Assembly (NCBI GenBank): GCA_036320915.1
Contig: JAXBDG010000016.1
Coordinates: forward strand, 1,054,001 to 1,118,000
DNA: 64,000 nt
DNA from: Linnemannia elongata
Taxonomy: Eukaryota; Mortierellomycota; Mortierellomycetes; Mortierellales; Mortierellaceae
Direction of reading: 5' to 3'
The translations under genes and the position numbers were made by a program. Positions 43,176 to 55,237 of this stretch are shown piece after piece (position 1 is the first letter of the stretch; every line of letters begins with the position of its first letter). A model generated the notes under the pieces. That model ran no database searches and was not told the origin of the DNA. It saw nothing but the letters and a program-made list of their open reading frames with translations.

Positions 43176-44867
43176 TTGCTGCGATTGCGAAAGCAATGTT
43201 AAGATCGAATGCAGTCGTATGATGGAGTGACAATGGATGTCGGAGAGAGTGAGAAAGAGATGCGAGACGATGAGCGAGGACTTTGAAGTGTGAACTGGCA
43301 GGCGTGTGATGTGTGTGTGGCTGGGAGCGGAGTTGCAATTTTTTGCCAGAGGCATTTTTTTATTGGTGTAGGTGAGGAGGGCGACAAATATCTATTAAGA
43401 TTTCAGGCACGCGCCCACTGTTACAAAATACCTGCATTCAGAGACGGCAGCCTGGTCAGCTTATGCCTGATCCCTGGATAATTTGATCCGCGTTATCATT
43501 TCCTTGCTCAACTGCACTTGATTGCTTATCATGCAATGTAAAACATCAATCCACTCAAGACGGGTATTCTTTGCATACTATTATATCATTGACTTAATGG
43601 CGGGACAAGCCGGAAAAAAGGGCGCTGCATGTTATCTACAGCCACTAACGAAACGGTTTCCGAAAAGTGCCACCGAACGAACTCTCGTTCTCGGTTTTCT
43701 GTTGTTACTGCTTTTGTTGTTTTGGTTGTTGTCGCTGTAATGCCCCCTCCTCAAGCCGACCATTCTTCAGCAACAAACTAACGTTCTTCTGAGTCTCCGG
43801 ATAGTAGTAAAAGAACATATTATTTTGGACGAGGATCCTAGGTTTTGAGATCTGGAACCTTTCAAGAAAGGAAGCGCCCTGGCTTTGTGTTGCAGGTAGA
43901 GGATATCTGGAAATACCACAAGGATATTCTCCCAGAGTGCAAATATTCTTGTCGATCAAATCGATGTAAGGGTGGCAATATCAACTGTCTGTCTCCTAGC
44001 TGAACAAACGAATTGTTTGAATGCCTTTTTCTTCTGGCTGGTCTATGTGCACCATCCGGTATGGATTTCTGTTCCTTGGTTTTAGGTATGTCTTGTCTTG
44101 GTGCGATGCCCTTTTTTATCATCACCAAAAAAGGCTTGAGGTTTATGACTTTTTGCAAGAAAGGCGGAGGGGAGAGAAATGGAGAGAGAAAGAATGAGAA
44201 AAGTCGAATGGCGAGTGAAGGCAGAAGTGGAGTGACAAGTGAATGGCGACTGAAGAGGACTGAGGAGGAAAAAGTGAAATAAGAAAGCGGTGTCATCTGG
44301 TATGGAATTAGGTTCCAAAAAAGATCTTAGTTCTTGGTCAAACCTTATTTGTCTTACTTTTCGAACCCAGGTAATGGATCCATGCAAACCCCGCTCGCAG
44401 TTGGATTAGTTGTTATTTTTTTTACTCATTTTGGTTGAAAGGCACAATATTATTATAATTATTATAACCATATTGATCTTTTGTCATTGGCAACTTCTCT
44501 TCGCTATTTACACGATCGTTGTCACCAGAGATCGCAATGAAAGGGGTACTGAACAAAAATAATGTTGGTTGAAATGAGAAATAGCGAGCCAGCTCGATCT
44601 TTGCTGATTCTAAAAGACAACCTCATGAAGAAACTGATTGAGTTAGCTGACGCCGTTTGTTTAAGTGGTTATTGTGTGCTTGCGTGTTGTACCTTCTACC
44701 ATTATTTACAACATCAACCTCAACTGTGGGTGTAACAACCACTCCACAATATCTCCACTGAACCGCCCGATCCGGAAACAACGTGGCCATTTTCAATCGC
44801 GATTTGAGCATGAAGGACCCATTAAATGAAAAATTATTATAGACGCACAAAATATCACAACGCGCCT
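43176..44867. other. Intergenic with possible gene remnant
   Basis: The upstream region of the Sel1/Hsp70 gene. A minus-strand stretch at 43730-43990 has coding-like character (LGEYPCGISRYPLP, FYYYPETQKNVSLLLKNG) but no recognised family and no complete gene model. A dispersed repeat lies at 44378-44452 and an ATT-rich run at 44450-44470. Confidence 0.35.
44378..44452 (+). repeat. Dispersed 75-bp repeat, copy B
   Basis: Matches 17618-17692 (CCATGCAAACCCCGCTCGCA, CAATAT end). Flanks unrelated. Confidence 0.6.
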
Positions 44868-44975
44868 AAGAATTCTACTGCAAGGACAGAAGGAGCCGAC
44901 ATTGAAGGATCAAAATGCAACGTGCTATGAACATTTGATAGCCACGAGCCAGTTATCCCCTATGGTTAATTTGAT
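44868..44975 (-). pseudogene. 28S rRNA relic
   Basis: Minus-strand similarity to the late 28S region. Plus landmarks are GAATTCTACTGC, AGGAGCCGACATTGAAGGAT, GCTATGAACATTTGATAGCC and ACGAGCCAGTTATCCC. About 100 nt, heavily substituted. Confidence 0.75.
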
Positions 44976-45172
44976 GGTGCCGTTCATATTCCCAATTATA
45001 CATAATAGTCTCCATTTCTTTGCTTGGCTGCTGCGGCCTTCTCATTTGACCATACAGTTCCCACCCCAGTTGGCGTCGATTTGATTTAAAATTAAGCACT
45101 GCAAATGGATTCTCAGACCCCTGCTCTCAAAACCCTGTCGGATGGCCCATTAGCTTCGACAAATAGCAAATC

Positions 45173-45600
45173 TTGGCGATTTTTGCAATGGATCTTTTTC
45201 CAAACTTTTCAAATATACTCTACATTGATGGGTGTAAGAATGATGAAAACATTGAGGTGCTTGAGTCATTTCTGAACGAGAACTCGAAGAAGATGAATAA
45301 AAATCAAGAACATCCGACATGTTTTGGAAGCCACTGTATGCAGCACAGACCCACCAAGCATTTCAAACATATCTTAGCATAAAAAAATGCGAGGACGCGG
45401 AGGATAGCTGTCTCTTCACGCTCTGCAAGAGGTACTCAGATGCTGGAGTGGGAACATGTTGTATTCCACACTCCGACCAAGGCTGTCAGACGCCTATCAT
45501 TGCTCGAAAAGTTCAAGCGGGCCGACGAAGAAGACTATCGTGATTGTGCTGAGGGTGGGATACAAGATTGGTCGATTAAGGACCAAAAGGCTTGCAACCC
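45173..45600 (+). other. Coding-like remnant, unrecognised
   Basis: Three overlapping plus frames look protein-like but are broken by frameshifts: FSNILYIDGCKNDENIEVLE, then FWKPLYAAQTHQAFQTYL, then KAVRRLSLLEKFKRADEED. It may be a decayed gene or transposon protein. I do not recognise the family. Confidence 0.3.
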
Positions 45601-46058
45601 TTCCCTTTCTTTGTCACACAGTTCACAACTCACCTTCTTTCTCCCGCACACCCTCCCGACTCATCTCTCTCATTCTCGTTCCGTTCTCAACTCTTCGTTC
45701 CCCTTCCTATAGCCTACTTTGTTCAGTATACACCAATACTTAACATAGCTGGACAAGTTTGGCGGACTTTAAATCAGTTGTTTTTGAAGAAACTCCACAC
45801 GTTGCTTGGCATCCTCACGTCCATAAGCAGCAGTGCAATAAAATAAGATGACTTAGTATCTCGAAGTCAATGAGACAGAGGAGGATTGTATCATGGCTCA
45901 CCAGGTACTTTCTTTTACACTCAGTACCTGGTGGCTTGTTCTAAACTAGTGCGTCTCTCCTATCTAGGTGTCCACAAGGTAAACATGCGACAAGCAGCCT
46001 TGGTTTACCACTTGAGCTCCTCGACATCGCTCTGCTCGACCCCTTATCCTAGTTTGTC

Positions 46059-47912
46059 CTAGATTCCAAGGATGGCCTGTGCGTCTGCATTCCCTTGCTT
46101 GGCGGCCTTGGTGACCCACTTGATCGCCTCGACATCACTCTGCTCCACTCCTCGTCCGTACTTGTACATCCATCCAAGGTTGACCTGTGCGGCTGAATAT
46201 CCTTGCTCGGCAGCCTTAATGTACCACTTGACCGCCTCGTCATCGCTCTGCTCGACGCCATGTCCTCGAAGGTACATTGCTCCAATGTTGGACTGTGCGA
46301 CTGCATGCCCTTGCTCTGCGGCCTTGGTGAACCACATGGCCGCCTTGACATCGCTCTTCTCGACGCCTTGTCCTTGAGAGTATATAAATCCAAGGTTGAA
46401 CTGTGCGGCTGAATATCCTTGCTCGGCAGCCTTAATGTACCACTTGATCGCCTCGACATCACTCTGCTCCACTCCTCGTCCGTACTTGTACACCAGTCCA
46501 AGGTTGAACTGTGCGGTTGCATCTCCCTGCTCTACTGCCTTGGTGTACCACTTGATCGCCTCGACATCACTCTGCTCCACTCCTCGTCCTTGAGAGTACA
46601 TTGTTCCAAGGTTGACCTGTGCGAGTGCATCTCCTTGCTCTACTGCCTTGGTGTACCACTTGACCGCCTCGATATCACTCTGCTCCACTCCTCGTCCTTG
46701 AGAGTACATCATTCCAAGGTTGACCTGTGCGAGTGCATCTCCTTGCTCTACTGCCTTGGTATACCACCTGACCGCCTCGACATCACTCTGCTCCACTCCT
46801 CGTCCTTGAGAATACAATGCTCCAATGTTGCCCTGCGCAGCTGCATCCCCTTGCTCTGCAGCCTTGGTGAACCATATGGCCGCCTCTACATCGCTCTGCT
46901 CGACACCTTGTCCATGCCCGTACATCAATCCAAGTTTGGACTGTGCGACTGCATGCCCTTGCACTGCAGCCTTGGTGAACCATACGGCCGCCTTGATATC
47001 GCTCTTCTCGACGCCTTCCCCTTGATAGTACATCAATCCAAGGTTGGACTGTGCGTTTACATTCCCTTGCTCGGCGGCCTTTGTGTACCACTTGAACGCC
47101 TCGACATCACTCTGTTCCACTCCTCGTCCGTACTTGTACATCCATCCAAGGTTGACCTGTGCGAGTGCATCTCCTTGCTCTACTGCCTTGGTGTACCACT
47201 TGATCGCCTCGACATCACTCTGCTCCACTCCTCGTCCTTGAGAGTACATTGCTCCAAGTTTGGACTGTGCGACTGCAAGCCCTTGCTCTACTGCCTTGGT
47301 GAACCACTTAACTGCCTCGACATCGCTCTGCTTGACGCCTTGTCCTTGATAGTACATTGTTCCAATGTTGGACTGCGCGACTGCTTGCCCTTGCTCTGCA
47401 GCCTTGGTGTACCACTTGACCGCCTCGACGTCGCTCTGTTCCACTCCTCGTCCTTGAGAGTACATCACTCCAAGGTTGAACTGTGCGGTTGCATCCCCTT
47501 GCTCTGCGGCCTTGGTGAACCACATGGCCGCCTTGACATCGCTCTGGTCCACTCCTTGTCCTTGTTCGTACATGGATCCAAGGTCGAACTGTGCGACTGC
47601 ATGCCCTTCCTCGGCGGCCTTGGTGTACCGGTTGACTGCCTCGATGTCACTCTGCTCCGCTCCTTGTCCTAGCTTGTACATCGTTCCAATGTTGGACCGT
47701 CCGGCTGCATGCCTTTGCTTGGCAGTCGTGGTGTACCACTTGACCGCCTCGACGTTGCTCTGCCCCATTCCTCGGCCAAAGGAGTACCATGCTGCGACCT
47801 TGCTCGGCACATCTCGTTGCCCGTGCTCTGCAGCCATGTAATTAGTAAGACTAGGCTTTCTTATGGCATATCTGATTACGCTTCCAAGTCGGAGCGAATT
47901 GCGGCTTAACAT
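46059..47912 (-). CDS. Sel1-like repeat protein, 617 aa
   Basis: Almost the entire protein is about 16 tandem Sel1-type repeats of 36 residues (108 nt), each like GVEQSDVEAVKWYTKAAEQG followed by a variable A.AQ and NLG.MY.QGR. A partial unit starts the array and the last is cut short. Sel1 repeats form alpha-solenoids that act as scaffolds, for example in ER quality control or signalling. The first 26 residues are basic and free of acidic residues (RNSLRLGSVIRYAIRK), compatible with but not proving a mitochondrial presequence; no signal peptide or membrane segment is evident. Repeats differ little from one another, indicating recent expansion or homogenisation. The ATG at 47912 is the first in frame; a TATATATATATA lies near 48080. 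Confidence 0.85.
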   Translation of the reverse strand: MLSRNSLRLGSVIRYAIRKPSLTNYMAAEHGQRDVPSKVAAWYSFGRGMGQSNVEAVKWYTTTAKQRHAAGRSNIGTMYKLGQGAEQSDIEAVNRYTKAAEEGHAVAQFDLGSMYEQGQGVDQSDVKAAMWFTKAAEQGDATAQFNLGVMYSQGRGVEQSDVEAVKWYTKAAEQGQAVAQSNIGTMYYQGQGVKQSDVEAVKWFTKAVEQGLAVAQSKLGAMYSQGRGVEQSDVEAIKWYTKAVEQGDALAQVNLGWMYKYGRGVEQSDVEAFKWYTKAAEQGNVNAQSNLGLMYYQGEGVEKSDIKAAVWFTKAAVQGHAVAQSKLGLMYGHGQGVEQSDVEAAIWFTKAAEQGDAAAQGNIGALYSQGRGVEQSDVEAVRWYTKAVEQGDALAQVNLGMMYSQGRGVEQSDIEAVKWYTKAVEQGDALAQVNLGTMYSQGRGVEQSDVEAIKWYTKAVEQGDATAQFNLGLVYKYGRGVEQSDVEAIKWYIKAAEQGYSAAQFNLGFIYSQGQGVEKSDVKAAMWFTKAAEQGHAVAQSNIGAMYLRGHGVEQSDDEAVKWYIKAAEQGYSAAQVNLGWMYKYGRGVEQSDVEAIKWVTKAAKQGNADAQAILGI

Positions 47913-49499
47913 ATGTTATTGGATATCTGATAAGAAACCCTAAGGAAGACTAAAAAAATAAGAACTTGTGAAAATAATGATCGTTCGTGTTGGAGATGAA
48001 AAGAGGAGTACGATGTGAGATGAGATTAGAAGAGAAAGGAAGATGAGGAAGAAATACGAGAAGGTGAGAGGGGAAAAACATATATATATATATGAGTGGC
48101 TGCGATTAAGGTTTATCAGTCATCTGTCGATTCCGAGGAGGAATGTCGACTCTCTCACCTCCAATCATGCCCTTTGTTGACGAGTGCTTTCAATTCTTAT
48201 TCCCAATTTTGGTCATGACACAATTGCTTCTCTGGCATCTGGCGTCAATAAAACACTTTTAAAGAGAAAAATATAGTCTACAGCGCAGACCCTACCTTCA
48301 AAAAGGAAATGCAAGAAAAGGAGGCGCGGCAGGCGTACAAAAAACACACCTATCCTTCGAGCCTACTTGCTTGCGTCTTCCATCTAGTATTGTTGGTTTC
48401 CCTTATTTAGGTAAAATTGGCGAATGCCAAACGGTCAAGAAAAATGATGACCATTTGGCACTAGATCAGTCCAATCATATTCGCTTAGATCGGCTGCGTA
48501 AAGCAACCTTAAAGCTAGAAGTCTATGAGACCCAATCCTCATTTAAGTCGTAAGTTACAGACGAGGGTACCGGTTTCCATTGTTTCCATCCTTGCGCAGT
48601 GTCAAAAATCCAGTCAGCGAGGTCGAAACAGCGATGGATTCATTCGATGAGGTCGAATATGTGCCTAATGAGACTGCATAAGACGTGAGGAAGTCGAGAC
48701 AGCAATAGACAGAGTTGGTAATACTGAAAAAATAAAATCATTGCTATTTCAACAATTAGAGTAATTAAGCAACGTTTGTCCACTTGCTTCATTGTGGAGT
48801 TGCTCTCATAAGCGCCTTCGATTCGATGAGGAGAGGCGGCAATAGCGTTTGTAAACATTTCGGTTACTCTGTCGCTTTGAATGCTTTATAAAGTTCACCG
48901 CGATTGACGTCTAGATTTTGTCAAGACCGTCGGAATCCGATACATCGGCTAGTGCACCCCGCGTGTGTAGACCAATATCGTTGCCCTCTGCAAAGTATTT
49001 GAGAGAGTGTGTGTGCATGTGTGTGTGCGAGAGAGAGAGAGAGAGAGAGAGTAGTAATAGAGCAGAAAACTACTTATGGTACCTAAAAAAAGCTTGTTCG
49101 GTACTAGACCCATGTAAAATTGCGCATATTGGTCGCACACAAGAGAATTGGCCATGCATGCTTCCATTTGAGCGATTTATAAGAGCTAAGGCATTTCGAT
49201 TCTGGCGATGAACTAATGTCGGTACATGTATAAAGAGAAAGCGGTGATGGATGAAGTGGCGATTGAAGAGAAGGTATGAGAGGAATCAGATTGCAGAATG
49301 TCAGAATTTGCAATTTGAGGAATCAGTTTTTTAGAGTACGGATAATTCAATCCGACCCTCCACTTCCCCTCCCCCCCAGTCTTGCAAACAAATAAAAATT
49401 AACCCTAATCTGCTTCTCCTGTCAGTGCATACCCAGAGGAGATGGTTTGTGGAGACAACAAATGCCCCCCCCCCCCCCCCCCTGTAGTATCCCAAAGCA
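47913..49499. other. Intergenic
   Basis: Promoter side of the Sel1 gene. Microsatellites: TG repeats around 49006-49025 followed by (GA)n to 49051, and a C18 tract near 49465-49482. No gene supported. Confidence 0.5.
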
Positions 49500-49725
49500 G
49501 AAGCCATTTCTTGATCTTGGTCATCTTTTATCTCATCTGACAGCCTTCCTTCTCACCCAAGCCCAGTCTTCGAGCACCTTTTTCATCTCTACCCTTGCTT
49601 CTTCCGTATCATTCCCCAGGGGAGCCACCATACTCTACGTCGTCGGAGGTGTGAAGTCTGCCGAACCAAGCTATATTACTAAACCCTTGTCATCCCTTCC
49701 TTTGTCCAATATAGAAAAACAATAG
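49500..49725 (+). pseudogene. Kelch-TM gene N-terminal relic
   Basis: The frame reads LSHLTAFLLTQAQSSSTFF, then SVSFPRGATILYVVGGV. This matches the signal-peptide end and first kelch strand of the family (for example SAQANYTPITT and FARTQTKLYVLGG in the gene at 51878). Everything after the first blade is missing and the frame soon ends. Truncated pseudogene about 2.2 kb upstream of an intact member on the same strand. Confidence 0.5.
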
Positions 49726-51877
49726 AATGACTTGAATTTCCATATGCTGTGTTGGATGGCCTGTTTGCTAGTAAGCACTACTTCTCATGTCGAAACTCGC
49801 CTTGCGATATTGCCCTTCTCGTGACCTTGAAACGTAACTACACTTTGTTCCGCACCATCTCCTCAGCATGCTTATGCTCCCGGGATGATAATTAAGACTT
49901 TGTCGACTTTTGTGAACTCTTTCTGAGCTTGGGCCATGGAATGAGTAGTCGATGCGAGGGCGAAGAAAAAAAGCCATGCGAGTTTGATTGTTTTGATATC
50001 TTTGCTTGTTTGTTAATGTTCTTTCTTGCATTTTCTGGCAAAGTAAAAGGCATGCCAGGATAGCAAGCGGGAAGTAGGAAATCTGTCTATGAATCGCGGA
50101 GAGACCGGGCAATAAAATGGTTCTGTCGATTGATTGGATTCAGGGCAGAAACAGTTGATGTAGAGTCAGCACTAGATACCTTGCTAGGATTTTCACGTTT
50201 GTATTTTGTGGTCAAATTACAGGAAGTGGTTGAGGATGGCATGCAGTGATGGTTATCGGGGATTTTAAGAGCACTGCCGATACTTTTTGTTTGTAACCTC
50301 TGAGGTGAGAGGGACGTGTAATGGCGTATTACTAAGGCAAGGCTGGGAAAAAGGGATGGTGCTGAAAATAAAGTTGCTTTGAATGAACTGCCTAGGTTTT
50401 GTTGTTTTTTTCTATGGATCCTTTGCTGCCTCATTTTATTTTTACTCGGGATGAAAGGAAAAGAGAGGATAGAAGGGAAGGGGGCGATAGAGTTGGAGCA
50501 AGAAGGAAGTGAATGAGTGTTCTGTTCAGGTACGATCAGTTTGGTTTTTATTCGTCTCACGAAGCGATAGTCATTTATCATAATTGGTGTTCCTGACTAA
50601 CGATTTAGAGCGTCGCTCCTCTTCTCTCTTCACTTTCCCTTTTTTCCCTTCCTCGTTTGTCACCCCATCCATCCAGCCAGCCACCACTAAACAATGCGTA
50701 TACAAACAGCGAGCTACCTTCTCTCTCTCCCGCTCGGTATTTTTTACTTCCAGATTCCTCTTTCATTACCTCTTCTTCCATTCGCTCCCTCATCCTCCCT
50801 CTCACACTTCCCTTCCCGCTTTCTCTCATCAACATCAGCTGAGTACACGCAAACACATTCAGAACCATTCGTCAAAAGTCAATTCCAAAGGATCAGGACG
50901 AGCTGAATGTACGCACACTAAGAGAGTAGACAGAGTATTTTGCGTCGCCATGCACACGTTTCGAGATTCCCTCTACTCGAACTTCCTCCAACCGTTTCTT
51001 GTTTTCTTCGACAATGACTTCTCGCACAGATGCAGACCTCCTAGGACTCATTAGGACCAACGACCCATTACGTCCCTCCTTAGTTCATCGACTCGACACA
51101 GCAATCATGTGTAACTGCATCACTCTTAAACTTTGATTTTCTTGTTGGCACAGTGACAATGCCCTTCCTCCTCCTCTCTCCCTCCTTTTTCTTTCTTGGC
51201 AACCAACGCTTGTTTGTTGGAAGTTTGTTACAAGCTCTCCCTTTCTCTCCCTACCTGCAGCGCAACCCCCACTGTACGAAAATGAGATGCAGCGCCTCGT
51301 CCTTGTAACAGCCGACATACAACTAGCAAACAAGCAAGCAAAACAAACAAACAAAAATAACCGCATCCAGTCTTACCACGCAGGGGTGTGTTGAGTTTCA
51401 AACATGGTTAGCGTGGTACGAAAAAGCAAATAGCACCGCCCAAACCATCTTTTCATTACATCCCACAGTCCTTTTCCACCCTATTATTGAGTGCGAATTT
51501 GTGTGGCTGAAGGGGAGGCTAGTAGTTGCAGTAGTGGCAAATTGCTTTTTTTGTGATCCTTGGCGTGCTCGCTTACGCTTCTGAACCACATCGATTCTTG
51601 TTTTTTCTTTCCGATCAGTTCTCAGCCTAGCTCTTCGTCTTTGGTTGTCCACTCCCTTTTCCCTTCCTCGTCATCTTTTGTCTTACCTATCTCACCCCTT
51701 TAATGCCTTCTCTCTTTTATTTTTTGGAAAAAAAACCGTTTTGTTCTAGCCTTTACTTTTACCTCGAGTCACAAGGAAACGACAACCTCCGAATACCAAT
51801 TTCACATTTGGACCAACACCAATAACAACAACAACAGAAAATCACAGGAAACGACATTCACATCAAGATAAAGAAGG
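49726..51877. other. Intergenic, unassigned
   Basis: About 2.1 kb with no confident gene. The right third is the pyrimidine-rich promoter and leader of the kelch gene, with AACAACAACAAC just before the start. A 40-codon ORF beginning at 51014 (MTSRTDADLLGLIRTND) could be an exon of an unrecognised small gene, but nothing confirms it. Confidence 0.4.
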
Positions 51878-54302
51878 ATGAAGTCCCTTCAATCCATTAC
51901 AGGGCCGTTGTCGTCAAGATTTCTCCTCGCATCCTCCTTCTTCCTTCTTCTCCTCACCTCCTCCCCACTCGTCCAACATCACGCCGTCTCAGCACAGGCA
52001 AACTATACCCCGATTACTACTTCCGCACCAGCCTTTGCAAGGACACAAACAAAGCTCTATGTCCTCGGTGGCAACGCAAACGCGAGCGATACAATTATCT
52101 CACAGTTCATGTATCTGGATCTTGGCGTGAGCTGGACAACTGCGGCTCCAGCATGGACGAGACTCGCCGATGGGCCAGCACAGGATCTTTTCCCGGCCGC
52201 ATTCACCTCTGACGAACAAACTATGTTTGTCTTTCACCTCAGAGACTCGGATAAGCCCATGCAGTACAACGTCAGGAAGAATACCTGGTCAGTCACCAAT
52301 TACACATTCAACAACATGATACAACAGGGGATCAACGTTGTCACGGACCCGAACACGGGTCTAATGTACCTCCCCGGAGGCTACAGCGCCTTGAATCTCG
52401 ATGGCACGACAGAGACGTTCAAGAAGTTGGAGACGTTCGACCCCCTCACGCTGAGTGTCCGCCAAACAGATCTACCGACGTCGACCGATGTATTCCCTGT
52501 GAGGTGGTACTATGGCAACGTGTGGAGCCAGGTGAAGAATGCAGTTTTGTACTTTGGTGGGAACAATCCCAATGGCAAGACATCTCCTCAAACGGTGGAG
52601 AACGTTGTCACTGCATTCTCGCCTGCTTCCATGTTATTCTTTACTTGGGTATGTTGTTTGCTTTTGTTTGATATCTTTATTATTTGAGTTCAAGTTAACA
52701 TAGGCAAAAAACATAGGCAGGATTACTATTTTCCTTCGTTCATAGTGGTGAGTGATGGGGATCATTTGATCGTATTTCTGACGGTGCTATATATTATTTA
52801 TTTTGATGATCTTTCATAGAATGCTGGAGGAACGGTACCCGAAATGAGAGTCGACCACTGCATGGCTGCAAGTACGTTTCCTGCACTCTATATACTTTGT
52901 CTCCGTCAATCCCATCAAAATGTCAACTGGGAGACATTAATGCTGAAGCCAGGATGGCACCCAGGAACTAATTTTTTTTTCCATGACTTCCTCAATTAAT
53001 TGCGTTTTAGACGAAGACGGGTCAAAGGTGCTGATTTACGGAGGACGACTGCGAACAAACGTCGTCAGCAAAGACGTATTTGTACTTGACGTCATGGGCC
53101 AGACCTGGACCCAAGGAATCTCGGCCAATCAATCAAGGATGTACACCGCCTGCACCGTCGCCGGGGACCAGCTCTTAATCTGGGGTGGGTCGAGTGCCGA
53201 TGGCGTGATGGCTCCAGCTGAGATGTTGATCTACGACTACGTAAAGAGGAACTGGACCACTCAGTATACCCCGCCCGCGAGTTATGCGTCCTTGAAACCG
53301 CCACCGCCTATTGTGCGGACTGCTCCTCCATGGGCCACTGCAGCCCCAACCTCAAGCACTAAAGCTTCAACAACCCCGACCCAGATCCCAACAGCGACAC
53401 CGACATCGACACCGACTCCTAACTCGAACACAGGAGCGATCACCGCAGGCGTGGTCGGTGGATTGGCTTTGGCCGCTGCAGTGATTGGAGTCTTCTTCTT
53501 TCGGCATCGGAGGAGTCGCAGGAAGGATCGTGGGTTCTTTGTCAAACCGTCGAGTAGTGATCCAGAAGAGGGCAAGAGCCTTGCGACCGCCGCGGCGTCC
53601 TTGGGATCTGGCCGTGGTAGTAGGGGGAGTGACAATCTAGCCAAGGATCCAATGGAGTCGAACGAGGAATATGAACTAGAGCGGACACTTATGGATCTGG
53701 AAGAGCAGAAACGGGAACTGGAGATGAAGCAACAGTTGCTGGTGTTGCAGCACCGTGCTGATAATCCGGAGCACGACTCGCAGGATGCAGCGGCGAAGGT
53801 GCATAGGCGAGGGCCTGCGGCGTATGTCGAGCCTGAGGCAGAGTATATTCCTGTCCATTCACCGGGTTCTTCAGACCATCAGCAACATCAGCAAGGAGTA
53901 CTTTCCCCAAGGAACTCAAGTACCTCAGGAACGACATTTTCGGACAAGGCCACTGTATGGGTACCACCGACAGCAGCAGTGCGGGTAGCGTCACCACCAC
54001 ACGCCGCAACATCCCCTTCCTCCTCCCTCTCGGCATCATCCTACATCTCCCCATCCAACATTATCAGGACAAGTACTAAAGGAGGCATACAAGGCGGACT
54101 CGTCCAAATGGAACTCGAGCCCTTGTACGAATCCACTCCAGGTTTCAACCCAGGGGCTCCAGATCTGGTGTATGGGCAGATGACAGGAAGTGGGAAGCAG
54201 TGGGTCCGGAGGGCACAGGGGCCACAGGTAGTTGTGTGTCCTGAGGATGGTACTGTAAGGAGTCCGCGGTCACCGGGTACTATACCCCTCCCGTCTCCCT
54301 AG
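51878..54302 (+). CDS. Kelch-repeat single-pass membrane protein, 704 aa (three exons)
   Basis: Exons 51878-52648, 52820-52871 (52 nt, DHCM motif) and 53011-54302, for a total of 2115 nt in frame. Signal peptide (FLLASSFFLLLLTSSPLV), kelch blades (KLYVLGGN, MQYNVRKNTW, VLYFGGNN, VLIYGGR, LLIWGGS), a Pro/Thr stalk, one transmembrane helix (GAITAGVVGGLALAAAVIGV), a basic stop (RHRRSRRKDR), and a disordered cytoplasmic tail with a coiled segment (LMDLEEQKRELEMKQQLLVL). Same exon structure as the 29-35 kb members, but on the opposite strand and about 17 kb away. Predicted plasma-membrane surface protein; ligand and pathway unknown. Confidence 0.83.
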
Positions 54303-54419
54303 GCGAGCGGGGATGTATATAATAAAACCCTGTAGAAGTTTTCTCAGGATCCTGGATTTTTTTATCACCGCATTTTCCCAATCCATATGCAGTTTCCTCC
54401 TTAATCCTTTCCTTGACAT

Positions 54420-54940
54420 ACCCTTCATCTTTCTAAGGTTCCTCCTTTTTTTTGCTTCTGCTTGATCCCATTAGCATCTGCCCTCTTTGTTATTCTCTCT
54501 GAGGCCTTTAATTACTGATTCGTTTGGCGTCCCCTTTTCCGTTCTCTCTCCACTCCCTTGGTCATTTTGGAGCCCCTCTTCTTTTGTCTTTTTTCTTTCT
54601 GTCTCCCCTTGATCCTTTTGGCACTCCTCTTCCCCCTCTTTTTTTGGCTTTTTTTCTTTCCGCATTCCCTTGAATTTTTTTTTTTTTTTTTTTTTGGCAC
54701 TTTCCAGATCCCCTTGTTAATCCTTTTCTGCATTCATCCTCCATTGGTGTTTTGCCTTGATTCATCCCTTGTTTTTTTCCTGTCCCTCCCCTACCCTAAA
54801 TGCCCTTGATCTTTTCCAGCATCCCTTGATCTTTTTTTTAGTGCTGTCCCTTGATGTTGTCTCTTGGCGTTCTCTATGGTGTTGTCCTATGGTATTGTCC
54901 CTTGATGTCGTTCAATAGTGTTGTCCATTGGTGTTTGTCT
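54420..54940 (+). repeat. Degenerate pyrimidine-rich minisatellite (CCCTTGAT type)
   Basis: Loose repeats such as CCCCTTGATCCTTTTGGCAC, CCCTTGATCTTTT and, at the right end, GTGTTGTCC.ATTGGTG units. It contains an 18-22 nt T tract (about 54672-54694). Same family as 37930-38660, oriented pyrimidine-rich toward the downstream plus-strand secreted gene. Confidence 0.65.
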
Positions 54941-54942
54941 TT

Positions 54943-55050
54943 TGGTGAACAATCCAACGCTTACTGATTTCTGCTTCAGTATGATAGGAAGAGCCAACAT
55001 CGAAGGATCCAAAAGCAATATGGCTATGAAACGCGTGGGTGTGACACGTA
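54943..55050 (-). pseudogene. 28S rRNA relic
   Basis: Plus landmarks (reverse complement of 28S) are GGTGAACAATCCAACGCTTA, GCTTCAGTATGATAGGAAGA, GCCAACATCGAAGGATC and AGCAATATGGCTATGAA. About 100 nt, embedded in the minisatellite region upstream of the secreted gene. Confidence 0.82.
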
Positions 55051-55237
55051 GCATAATTCTAAGAGAGCAACGACCATAACTGGATCAAATGCATTTTTGA
55101 TTCCCCTTTGCTTATGACAACCCTTTCTTCATAACGGACATACCCCTGAATTCCTAGCAACCCTCCCTTCGCAGCTTCCTTTGATCTTTTCTGTTTGTCC
55201 ATTTCACGGCTTACCATTGTTCTTTTTGGCATCCCCT

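Noticed and set aside
46419..47672. A 417-codon open frame on the plus strand inside the Sel1 gene
   Set aside because: It is the antisense shadow of the 108-nt Sel1 repeats, which keep a second frame open by repetition; it has no independent features.
53282..53644. Minus-strand 120-codon frame in the kelch gene
   Set aside because: Antisense shadow of exon 3, which carries the stalk and membrane segment.
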